In this document: positions 34,720 to 42,647 of the stretch, one piece after another
Numbering within the stretch: the first letter of the stretch is position 1
How the letters are laid out: each line of letters begins with the position of its first letter
Origin: Catellatospora sichuanensis
Lineage (GTDB): Bacteria; Actinomycetota; Actinomycetes; Mycobacteriales; Micromonosporaceae
Direction: 5' to 3'
Assembly: GCF_007483665.1 (NCBI RefSeq)
Contig: NZ_ML660193.1
Location: forward strand, 23,473 to 87,472
DNA length: 64,000 bases
Program-made: the position numbers and the translations under genes
Notes under the pieces: model-generated
Database searches by the model: none
Told to the model about the DNA's origin: nothing
What the model saw: only the letters and a program-made list of their open reading frames with translations

Positions 34720-35752
34720 TGTAGCCCGTTCAATATCCCGCGACGAGCGTCTGGCATCCCGAGGTCCAGCTGGCACTCGTCGTCGGCCTGCAGGGCCAAG
34801 TATCCGGATCTGCCGATGTCCGGATGTTCCTGGCGGCTGTCCGTTAGGGATCGGCGGATTCTGGCGGTCATCGCAACAGCGCTGGCGGAACGGGGCAAGC
34901 GTGGCGCGGATCTGGTCGCCCGCGCCCCAGTCGTCGTCGAACTGGGCGATCACGGCGAGGTGCTGTCGCAGCTGAACAATCGGCATGCGGGCTCGCCAGT
35001 CGCCATCGAGGGAGGTCAGCTCTGCATAGACCTCAAAGAACCGTTGCGCCTCGGGCGGGGGCGCGGTGGACCACACATGGGCGAGGTCGACCTCGGCCCA
35101 CATATAGGACACGGCCGGGTCGATCAGCGCGGGCTCGCCGTCCGGGGTGGCCAGGACGTTCTGCGCCCACAGGTCGCCGTGCGTCAGGCACGCCGGCCGG
35201 TCCGGCAGCAGGTCGGGTAGCCGGTGACACAGCCGCTCCAGCGCCGCCCGGTCTCCGGCGTCGAGCGCCGCCTCGACGCGAGGCTCCCCGAGCCACCGCA
35301 GCAGTCGGTGCTGTGCGAAGAAGGTAAACCCGTCGTCATCCCAGGTATTGGCCTGCCGGCGGCGGCCCAGCCAATTGTCGCGGTGCCACCCAAAGCGAGG
35401 ATGGGTCGTGCTCATGTGCAGGCGGGCGAGCTCATGCGCGAACCGCTCCCAGAAGGTCTCGCTACGCGGCCTCGGCCGCAGCACCGACAACACAAGCAGT
35501 TCCCGGTTCGCCAGGATCACCTCGGGTGTCGCCACGCCGCCGAGCTCACGCAGGGCGCCCTTCGGCCTCCGCGACGAAGACATCGTCAGCCGGCGGTTCG
35601 GCGAATGCCTTGGCGAAAACCGACGGCGCGTCCCGGCGGGTGGCTGTGCCCGCGAGCGCCGCGACCCCACCCGTCGCCGGCTCGATCGTGACGATGTCGC
35701 GCATCCCGGCCCGGTGCAGGCACTCCAGCAGCAACGTCGTCGAGCGCATCAC
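34690..35752 (-). pseudogene. Fructosamine-kinase-family gene with a frameshift and repeat-derived tail
   Basis: The protein starts in one frame (from GTG 35752 with AGGAG 6 nt upstream: AGMRDIVTIEPATGGVAALAG ending EAEG) and continues in another (LRELGGVATPEVILANRELL to LAPFRQRC). Removing one C from the CCC at 35558-35560 joins them into a fructosamine-kinase/phosphotransferase sequence with THGDLWAQNVL and ALIDPAVSYMWAEVDLA carrying the catalytic Asp residues. The last ~60 codons (to GACVPPVR) have no family match; the final ten come from island repeat copy A, so the native 3' end has probably been lost. Confidence 0.7.
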
Positions 35753-36069
35753 GGCGGGCTCCTCTTGTCCGGGTGCTTGCTGTTCGCCAGATCTTATGTA
35801 AACAACAGTTGGCCACCTCCCGAGGACCGACCTCCGGGTCCAGGATCCGACGACCCAGCACGCCGCGATCAGCGCGTTTATCTAACGAAGCCCGTTGTAC
35901 GTAAGGGGATCCGTCAGCGGACACCCGATGATCCTGAACCCTGACCACGACTACCGAGTCAACTGCCACCAGCGGTTTCTCACATAGCCTGTCCGCACCG
36001 AGAAAGACGACGCCACCTGGATCGCCGACTCCGACGATTGCGGTCCAGGTGGCGTCCAGCGTGCGTCGG
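35753..36069. other. Intergenic region, no gene seen
   Basis: 317 bp without a coding-like frame. It holds the upstream region of the leftward kinase-like gene (CTTATGTAAAC near 35795 is relatively AT-rich) and the downstream region of ohr. Confidence 0.4.
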
Positions 36070-36480
36070 TTACTCGGTGAGCAGCTCGACCGGGATGTTG
36101 CCGCGCGTGGCGTTGGAATACGGGCATACCTGGTGGGTGGCCTCGATGAGCTCGCGACCGACATTCCGGGGCAGGTTCTCTGGCAGCTTCGTCCGCAGGG
36201 TGACTTCGAGCTGGAAGCCGCCTTGCCCGTTGGGGACGAGACCGACCTCGGCGGTGACCGACATGCCCGAGACGTCGATCTTCTTCTTCTGCGCCACCAG
36301 CTGCATGGAAGTGGCGAAGCAGGCGGCGTAGCCCGCCGCGAAGAGTTGCTCGGGGTTGGTCCCGTCGCCGGTGCCGCCCAACTCCTTCTGGAGGGCCAGC
36401 TTGACGTCCAACTTGCCGTCCGAACTGAAGGCGCGGCCGTCGCGGCCGGTCGCGGACGCGATGGCGGTGTACTGGCTCAT
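36070..36480 (-). CDS. ohr: Organic hydroperoxide resistance protein (Ohr/OsmC family)
   Basis: A 136-aa Ohr-type thiol peroxidase that reduces organic hydroperoxides. Both redox cysteines are present: in AAGYAACFATSMQ (about residue 54) and in THQVCPYSNATRGNI (about 119); the catalytic Arg before GNI is present. The length is typical. It is divergent from an AraC-family gene across a 143-bp interval; that regulator may control it. An OhrR gene is not seen nearby. Confidence 0.93.
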   Translation of the reverse strand: MSQYTAIASATGRDGRAFSSDGKLDVKLALQKELGGTGDGTNPEQLFAAGYAACFATSMQLVAQKKKIDVSGMSVTAEVGLVPNGQGGFQLEVTLRTKLPENLPRNVGRELIEATHQVCPYSNATRGNIPVELLTE

Positions 36481-36589
36481 ATCCTGCCCTTCTGGTAAAC
36501 CGATCGGCCAATCTGTTTGGCGCCTTCAGCGTATGGAGATCAGGAGCCGCTCCCCATGGCTCACCGTCTCCGTTTTATATCTAATCGTC

Positions 36590-36617
36590 TTGCCGGACGG
36601 CGGCCTAGCGATACGAT
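36590..36617 (+). promoter_or_regulatory. Promoter of the leaderless AraC-family gene
   Basis: TTGCCG (36590-36595), a 16-bp spacer and TACGAT (36612-36617), which ends 6 nt before the ATG at 36624. No Shine-Dalgarno. Transcription probably begins at the start codon. Confidence 0.55.
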
Positions 36618-36623
36618 CTGGCA

Positions 36624-37538
36624 ATGGACGTGCTCAGCGACGCAATCGGTGTCATGCGTATGGGGCGCCCGCATTCCGCTGAAATCCGCAAACACGCTCC
36701 TTGGGGAGTGCGGGCCGAGCCGTTCTTCGGGGCCGGCTTCCATGTGGTGCTGGAAGGGGCGTGCTGGCTGATCCCGCCGGATGGTGCTGCGATCGCCCTG
36801 GGTGTAGGCGATGTGGTGTGCCTGCCGCACGGCTGCGGGCACGCCCTGGCCGACAGCCCGTCGACGCCTCTGACGGGCGCACCCTCGGCCTCCCTGCCGG
36901 AGATAACGCCGAGCGCCGACGACGGCGAGAGGGCCAAGACGATCCTGCTGTGCGGCGCATACACGCTCGACCAGACCCGACCACATCCACTGTTCCAGGA
37001 GCTGCCCGAGGTCATCCACCTGCCGGCACGTCTCGGCCACCGCACGCCGCTACAAGCTGCCGTCAACCTGCTCGGCGACGAGATCGCCAACCCCGACCAC
37101 GGAACCGAAGCAGTCGTATCGGCCCTGCTGGACATCATGCTGCTCTACATCCTGCGGGCCTGGCTCGACGAGCAAACCGACGACCGCCCGGCCACCGGGT
37201 GGGCCGCGACCCTACGCGACCCCGCGATCACCGCAGCGCTGCGCCACATCCACCAGGAACCCGCTCGCCAGTGGACCGTCGAAGCGCTGGGCGCGAAAGC
37301 CGGACTGTCACGGGCGGCCTTCTCCCGCCGGTTCACCTCGCTAGTCGGCAAACCGCCACTGGGCTACCTGACCTGGTGGCGCATGACCCTGGCGGCGCAA
37401 CTGCTGCGCGACACCGATAAACCGGTACAGACCGTCGGGCAGCGCACCGGATACACCTCCGAATTCGCCTTCGCCAAAGCGTTCAAACGAGAGTACGGCC
37501 TGGCCCCCGGTCGGTACCGCCAGCAGTCGCGGAGGTAG
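36624..37538 (+). CDS. AraC-family transcriptional regulator
   Basis: A 304-aa regulator. The N-terminal cupin-type ligand domain (about 15-190; APWGVRAEPFFGAGFHVVLEG) is followed by the AraC double helix-turn-helix at the C-terminus (WTVEALGAKAGLSRAAFSRRF, then VGQRTGYTSEFAFAKAFKREYG). The cupin type is common in regulators of oxidoreductase and peroxide-response genes, consistent with divergent ohr. The ligand is unknown. Confidence 0.93.
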   Translation: MDVLSDAIGVMRMGRPHSAEIRKHAPWGVRAEPFFGAGFHVVLEGACWLIPPDGAAIALGVGDVVCLPHGCGHALADSPSTPLTGAPSASLPEITPSADDGERAKTILLCGAYTLDQTRPHPLFQELPEVIHLPARLGHRTPLQAAVNLLGDEIANPDHGTEAVVSALLDIMLLYILRAWLDEQTDDRPATGWAATLRDPAITAALRHIHQEPARQWTVEALGAKAGLSRAAFSRRFTSLVGKPPLGYLTWWRMTLAAQLLRDTDKPVQTVGQRTGYTSEFAFAKAFKREYGLAPGRYRQQSRR

Positions 37539-37629
37539 TCCGGGTCAGCACGCCGTGACGACGACGGCCTCCTGTTGGACACCATCCTGATCTCCACCAG
37601 CGCCGACGATAACGTCCGCTGCTGCCGAG

Positions 37630-38168
37630 ATGAATGCGCTCGGCATCGGCCCGGTTGTCCCGTTCGTCAGCACTGCGGTGCGCGATCATCTGAGAGTGGA
37701 GATCCCCGAGATCCAGGCAGCATTCGACGATGTATCGATCAGGCCATCGTCTTTCACGGCTTCGCCGACTACATGCGTAACTACGACATCTTCATCTACG
37801 GAACCGCCGATCCCCGTACCGGAATTGCACCACAGCACCTGCGCTACCGGTTCCTACACTGTGTTCGCGCCGTGGCCACGTCCGTTCTGTCGCCGGCGAT
37901 CTGGCAGCGATCACTCGACAGGCGGCTCGTGGACTGTGAACAGGGCCGAGAGGTTGACGGATACGTATGGGGCGTCAAGTGGCAGTTGCTCTACCCGGGC
38001 ATGAAGCTTGTGCGCGACTCGGTCGATGCACAGCGATGGTCGCAGGTCCTCGGTCTTGCGTTCCACGAGGCGGTCATCGAAACGAACGGCCACAACATTT
38101 CCCTTGTCTTTTCGGACCTGTCCGTCGACACCCGTAGCGGTCGGGCACACACCGTTCCTCGTGGCTGA
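37630..38168 (+). pseudogene. Hypothetical gene interrupted by a frameshift
   Basis: The first 36 codons from ATG 37630 (MNALGIGPVVPFVSTAVRDH on to about AAFDDV) and the second frame from about 37735 (IDQAIVFHGFADYMRNYDIF and onward) make one continuous protein of about 180 aa if one base is restored near 37729-37745. It is globular, with several aromatic residues and no membrane segment. Family not recognised. Confidence 0.55.
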
Positions 38169-38317
38169 CGATGGACCGGACTTCAAGATCCCTCTTACAT
38201 GACAGTGCAGTGCCGGCCGTCAGAAGCTGACGACCTCATGCGGATATATTGGGCCGGTCTGATTGCGCCGGAGCCGGCCGCCGCTGCGGGCGGGGAGTCG
38301 ATCGGGATCCGTGGGCG

Positions 38318-39559
38318 CTACCGCAGTTGGTCGCGGCGGCGTGCCAGGTAGGCGGTCTCGGCGGTGTTGCCCGCCAGCTCGATTGCTTTGTCGTACGCCG
38401 CGCGCGACTGCTGACTGCGGCCCAGCCGGCGCCGCAGGTCGGCGCGGGTCGCGTGGTAGGCGTGATAGCCGGCCAGCTCGTCCTCAAGACGGTCGACGGC
38501 CGCCAGCGCCACCTCCGGTCCGTCGATCTCGGCGACCGCGATGGCCCGGTTGAGGGCGACGATCGCCGAGGGGTCGAGGCGGACGAGTTGGTCGTAGAGG
38601 GCGACGATCTGCGACCAGTCGGTGTCGCGGATATCGCGGGCGGAGGTGTGCACGGCGTTGATCGCGGCGAGGATCTGGTAGCGGCCCGGAGCCACCCCGG
38701 CGGCGGCAGCGGCGAGGCGCTCGCGCACGAGCCGGTGACCCTCGGCGATCAGCGCGTTGTCCCAGGCCCCACGGTCTTGCTCGTCGAGGGCGACCAGTTC
38801 GCCGCTGGCCGAAACCCGAGCGGTGCGGCGGGCCTCGGTGAGCAGCATCAGCGCCAGCGGCCCGGCCACCTCACCGTCCTCCTGCAGCAGAGCGCGGATC
38901 AGACGGGTGAGCCGGATCGCCTCGGCGGTCAGATCGTGACGTATGGGGTCGGTGTCGGGGCCGGTCGCCAGGTAGCCCTCGTTGAAGACGAGGAACAGCA
39001 CGGCGAGTACGCCGGAGACGCGTGCCGGGAGATCCTGCGCGGACGGCACCCGATACGGGATGCAAGCCGCCTTGATCTTGGCCTTCGCGCGGGTAATCCG
39101 CTGCCCTATGGTGGTCTCCTGCACCAGGAAGGCGCGGGCGATCTCGGGCACGGTCGGCCCGCCGAGCATGCGCAGCGTCAGCGCGACACGGGTCTCCATC
39201 GCGAGCGCCGGGTGACAGCAGGTGAAGATCAGCCGGAGCCGGTCGTCGTCGATGGCCCCGAGAGGCTCGGGCGGGTCGTGGTCGTACAACCTCTGAGCCT
39301 CCTTGTGCTTGTCGACGCGCTTGTTCTCGCGCCGGATCCGGTCGATGGCCTTGCGGTTGGCGGTGGTGGTAAGCCAGGCAGCGGGATTGGGGGGTATGCC
39401 TTCGGCGGGCCGTCGCTCGACGGCGGTGGCGAACGCTTCGGCTGCGGGCTCTTCGGCGATGTCGAGGTCTCCGAATCGCCTGGTCAGGGCGGCGACCACC
39501 CGGGCCCACTGCTCGTGGTGGGCCCGGGTGACCGCTTCGCGGACGTCGGTCCTGTTCAC
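38318..39559 (-). CDS. ECF-type RNA polymerase sigma factor with C-terminal extension
   Basis: A 413-aa sigma factor of the extended ECF type (SigJ/ECF42-like, with DUF6596 domain). Sigma region 2 is at about 10-80 (AWLTTTANRKAIDRIRREN) and region 4 at about 110-165 (VALTLRMLGGPTVPEIARAF). The long TPR-like C-terminal extension follows (VLFLVFNEGYLATG, YDQLVRLDPSAIVALNRAIA). These factors pair with DGPF/YCII proteins instead of classical anti-sigma factors, and the gene upstream is exactly that, with GTGA overlap at 39556-39559. The extension probably gates activity. Confidence 0.93.
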   Translation of the reverse strand: MNRTDVREAVTRAHHEQWARVVAALTRRFGDLDIAEEPAAEAFATAVERRPAEGIPPNPAAWLTTTANRKAIDRIRRENKRVDKHKEAQRLYDHDPPEPLGAIDDDRLRLIFTCCHPALAMETRVALTLRMLGGPTVPEIARAFLVQETTIGQRITRAKAKIKAACIPYRVPSAQDLPARVSGVLAVLFLVFNEGYLATGPDTDPIRHDLTAEAIRLTRLIRALLQEDGEVAGPLALMLLTEARRTARVSASGELVALDEQDRGAWDNALIAEGHRLVRERLAAAAAGVAPGRYQILAAINAVHTSARDIRDTDWSQIVALYDQLVRLDPSAIVALNRAIAVAEIDGPEVALAAVDRLEDELAGYHAYHATRADLRRRLGRSQQSRAAYDKAIELAGNTAETAYLARRRDQLR

Positions 39560-39879
39560 AGGATCGGCCGTACCTCGAGTTTCCTGTTGCAGGCTTTGGA
39601 TCCGTCGGCGGCGAGGTCGAGTGCCGCGTCGAGGTCGGCAGCCTCGATGATCCAGAAGCCGGCGAGGTATTCCTTGGACTCCAGAAAAGGCCCGTCGGTG
39701 ACCATGGCCTTGCCGCCCCGGTTGTCGATGACGGTGGCCGTGTCGGGCGAGGCGAGGCCGCCGGCGAAGACCCAGTGGCCCTCGGCCTGGAGCCGGGCGT
39801 TGAACACGTCGATCGCGGCGTCTTCGTCCGGGGTGGCGACGTCGGTCTCGTCGTAGATGACGGAAATCAGGTACCGCAT
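39556..39879 (-). CDS. YCII/DGPF-domain protein
   Basis: A 107-aa YCII-related protein with the DGPF motif (MVTDGPFLESKEYLAGFWII). It is the usual partner of ECF42-type sigma factors and overlaps the sigma gene start (GTGA). The function is not established; it may act as a sensor or enzyme feeding the sigma extension. GGGAG lies upstream of the ATG. Confidence 0.9.
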   Translation of the reverse strand: MRYLISVIYDETDVATPDEDAAIDVFNARLQAEGHWVFAGGLASPDTATVIDNRGGKAMVTDGPFLESKEYLAGFWIIEAADLDAALDLAADGSKACNRKLEVRPIL

Positions 39880-39903
39880 GTGAAGATCATCTCCCTGTGG
39901 GTG

Positions 39904-40560
39904 TCAAGAGCGGGTGGTGGGCCGGATGACGCCCTTGGCGTCGACTGTCGGGTACTGCGGGCGCCCGGCGGGCCGGAAGACCTGGATGGTCACGCCTTTG
40001 GAGTCGACTCGCGACTCGATCAAGTCGAGCGCGAGATCCGGGCCGGCGTCGGGGAACAACCGCGCGCCCTGGCCGAGGATCACCGGGATGACGATCAGAG
40101 TCATCTCGTCGACCAGATCATTCTCCAGCAGCCACCGGGTCAGGGCGCCACTGCCGTGCACCTGAAGCTCACCTCCCGGTTTGGCCTTGAGGTCGGCGAT
40201 GGCGGTGGCGAGGTCGCCGGACAGGACGCTGGTGCCCGACCACGCCGGATCGGCCAATGTGGTCGATGCCACGTACTTGGGCCGGGTGTGCAATGCCCGC
40301 ACGACGGGTTCCCAGCCGGGGACGTCCTGTTCCGTCAAGGACCCCCACGAGCCGGCGAACACCTCGTAGGTCCGCCGGCCGAGCAGGAACGCGTCGGCGC
40401 GCTGGTAGGTCTGGTTGATGAACGCCTTGGTGTCGTCGTCGCCCTTGCCGCGGGCCCATCCGCCGCGCTCGAACCCGTTCCTGCGGTCCTCATCCGACGC
40501 ACCGCCGTTTCCCTGCATCACTCCGTCGATGGTGATCTGGGTCATGGTTGTCAGCTTCAT
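39904..40560 (-). CDS. Dihydrofolate-reductase-like (RibD C-terminal domain) protein
   Basis: A 218-aa protein of the RibD_C/dihydrofolate-reductase-like family: LTTMTQITIDGVMQG start, DAFLLGRRTYEVFAGSW, LQVHGSGALTRWLLENDLVDE and VIPVILGQGARLF are typical. Such proteins are NADPH-dependent reductases of unknown substrate. It lies directly upstream of the YCII/sigma pair on the same strand and is probably co-transcribed with it. ATG preceded by AAGGAAG. Confidence 0.9.
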   Translation of the reverse strand: MKLTTMTQITIDGVMQGNGGASDEDRRNGFERGGWARGKGDDDTKAFINQTYQRADAFLLGRRTYEVFAGSWGSLTEQDVPGWEPVVRALHTRPKYVASTTLADPAWSGTSVLSGDLATAIADLKAKPGGELQVHGSGALTRWLLENDLVDEMTLIVIPVILGQGARLFPDAGPDLALDLIESRVDSKGVTIQVFRPAGRPQYPTVDAKGVIRPTTRS

Positions 40561-40849
40561 GTTCGCGCTTCCTTTACTTGGTGCCGCCCTCTTGTGGGCG
40601 GCCTCACCCCTGCTACGAACACCACCGCCCCGATCCGACACTGCCTCCCGGATTTCTTTGAGAAACTTTTCCGGGATGCCAGTCGTCAGCGATCCGACAG
40701 CACGACAGTTTCGCGGCAACAGCGCTCCACTACCGCAAGCCCGCCAGTGCGGACAAGCTCTTGGACCAGATCGAGCGCGAAGATCCTGACCAGTCGTCCG
40801 CACATGCCGCGATCCGTGCGCCCAGACCCGCAAGCCCGCCGCAAGCATG
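40561..40849. other. Intergenic region, no gene seen
   Basis: 289 bp between the reductase-like gene and repeat copy B, with no coding-like frame. The promoter of the leftward reductase-YCII-sigma operon is expected here. Confidence 0.4.
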
Positions 40850-41054
40850 CGGTTCGCACCGGGCGAATCGGACATGCTTCACGAAGCAGGTGAGTGACAC
40901 GGCGAACAGAGAAGAAAGCCCAGCTCAGCGAGCCGGCCTTTCAGTAAATCTAAATTTCCGAATTGTCTTGGTGGACCATACCCGGCACAATCCGAACCGC
41001 GTTCCCGCAGCTCAGGGGCCGGTTGTGACCGTCACCGCAGTGCGATCCCGGCGA
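40850..41054 (-). repeat. Interspersed island repeat, copy B
   Basis: Starts at GGTTCGCACCGGGCGAATCGG, contains a degenerate hairpin around 40915-40945 (AAAGCCCAGCTC / GAGCCGGCCTTT), and ends with the GGTGGACCATAC...GGCGAA box (40970-41054). Same orientation as the other copies. 41055-41267 after it contains no gene. Confidence 0.65.
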
Positions 41055-41267
41055 ATGTGGACCGTCGGTGCCCGGCGTGCCATGTGTTGGTGTCGGAGGG
41101 ACTGTGCGAACCCCGAGTACATGATCACGGTGGCATCTGACGTGCGGACTGCCTGATTGGGACGACTGGCTGCGGCACTGTGCCATTGCGGTTCTACCGA
41201 TCCGGAACGCGCCTGGAGAAGTCGTACTGAGCGCGTCCCGGACCGCCGACTAGGTGCAAGCGACAGG

Positions 41268-42647
41268 TTAGTTCCACACCAAGACGTCGCCGCTGACGGG
41301 CGCTACAGGTGACCCTGCAGAGAGCCCGGTGACGGTGACGCTGTACGCGCCGGGTGCGAGGCCGTCGATGCTCGTTTCCATCGGGCCGCCTGACGGCTTC
41401 GGTGCCCGGGAGTCGACCACGCGGCCGGTCTCGTCGGTGACGATCACCCGGATGGCCTGTCGGCTGCCATCGGCGACGGTGACGCAGACGAGAAGGTTCT
41501 CGCCCGCGAGGATCAGGTCCGGGATCGCGACCTGCAGGCCGATGGACTCACCTGTCCGTACGTCGATGTTGCGTGCGGTGAGGATGCCCTCCAGCTCGTC
41601 CAGGGCGGCCGAGTTGCGTTGCAGGTTGCCGTGCTGGTCAGGAACTCGGCGCAGCAGCGGGCTGTCCATCGGCACATCCTGGCGACAGGCTGCCACGATA
41701 GGCACCGTCGCATCACCGAAGAGCTCTTCCGCCCGATAGGTGTCGGCCAACTCGACGGCGCCGTTGGTGAGACGAGCGGTCGTGGCAGTGGGCTGCTGGA
41801 TGCCGACGATCGCGTGCGTGGCGGTCAGGCCTGCCGGACGGCCCGCCTCGGCTTTGGCGAGCGTCGAGTGAAAGGTCATCCCATCGGTGACCATACTGCT
41901 GTCGAGCTCCGGGAGACCCGCTTCGGTGGTCTTGACGAGGTTGCGACCGCTCTCGATGCAGGCGTACTCCGGCAGCAGTTGATACATCGACGGCATGCTG
42001 CGAACCAAGCCGGTAAGATCGACAGCGAACGGTCCGAGGCCCTTGCGGGCGCCGTTGACAAGCTGCTCGAGCGACTTGGCAGCACCACGGTACGGCGTGC
42101 CCAGCGTGATGAGCTTGTGGGTGATCTCGGCCCCACCGCATTCCTCGATGTACCAACGGGCGATGAGGCCACCCATCGAGTGGCACACAAACGTGACCTG
42201 CGCATCCGCGTACCTGCCGCCCTGCTGTCGCCACCGCTGCAACGCCGGCTCGACGATCCCGGCGAGTCGGCGTGCGTTGTACCGGTTGGACAGCCGCCAG
42301 TCGTAGGCGACGGGAAGAAGATTGCCGGGCGGCGCTTCGGGGTCCGCGACAGACTCGCGGTAGCCGAGCGAACGAAGCCGCGCCATCAGCAGGTCATAGC
42401 CTTTGACGGGAGTCCACAGGCCGGGTACGACGTGCAGGTCGGGCATCAGGCCGGCGGGTTCCACGCCGTCGTCGGGGTGCTCGTCGCCGATGCCGTTGGG
42501 CAGCTGCAGCTGGCGGAGACTGTCACCCAGTGTGCGAATCGCCCGCAGCGCGGATCCGGCCGACGGGGCCCACACGAGCTTTCCATCGTGGCGCAGGGTG
42601 CTGCCGAGGATGCCTGGAAGAACGACGACAAGATCGGTGGGAGTCAT
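41268..42647 (-). CDS. LCAT-like alpha/beta hydrolase (lipase/esterase)
   Basis: A 459-aa hydrolase resembling lecithin:cholesterol acyltransferase-type lipases. It starts LVVVLPGILGSTL (oxyanion loop region). The nucleophile elbow is CHSMGG with S157; GDATVP later supplies the Asp, and DQHGNL the likely His. The C-terminal 80 residues form a beta-sandwich-like domain ending in VLVWN. ATG 42647 overlaps the TPR gene stop (ATGA), so it is the last gene of the caspase/TPR operon. No signal peptide is seen, so the enzyme is probably cytoplasmic and could attack membrane lipids from within. Effector role is inference. Confidence 0.85.
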   Translation of the reverse strand: MTPTDLVVVLPGILGSTLRHDGKLVWAPSAGSALRAIRTLGDSLRQLQLPNGIGDEHPDDGVEPAGLMPDLHVVPGLWTPVKGYDLLMARLRSLGYRESVADPEAPPGNLLPVAYDWRLSNRYNARRLAGIVEPALQRWRQQGGRYADAQVTFVCHSMGGLIARWYIEECGGAEITHKLITLGTPYRGAAKSLEQLVNGARKGLGPFAVDLTGLVRSMPSMYQLLPEYACIESGRNLVKTTEAGLPELDSSMVTDGMTFHSTLAKAEAGRPAGLTATHAIVGIQQPTATTARLTNGAVELADTYRAEELFGDATVPIVAACRQDVPMDSPLLRRVPDQHGNLQRNSAALDELEGILTARNIDVRTGESIGLQVAIPDLILAGENLLVCVTVADGSRQAIRVIVTDETGRVVDSRAPKPSGGPMETSIDGLAPGAYSVTVTGLSAGSPVAPVSGDVLVWN

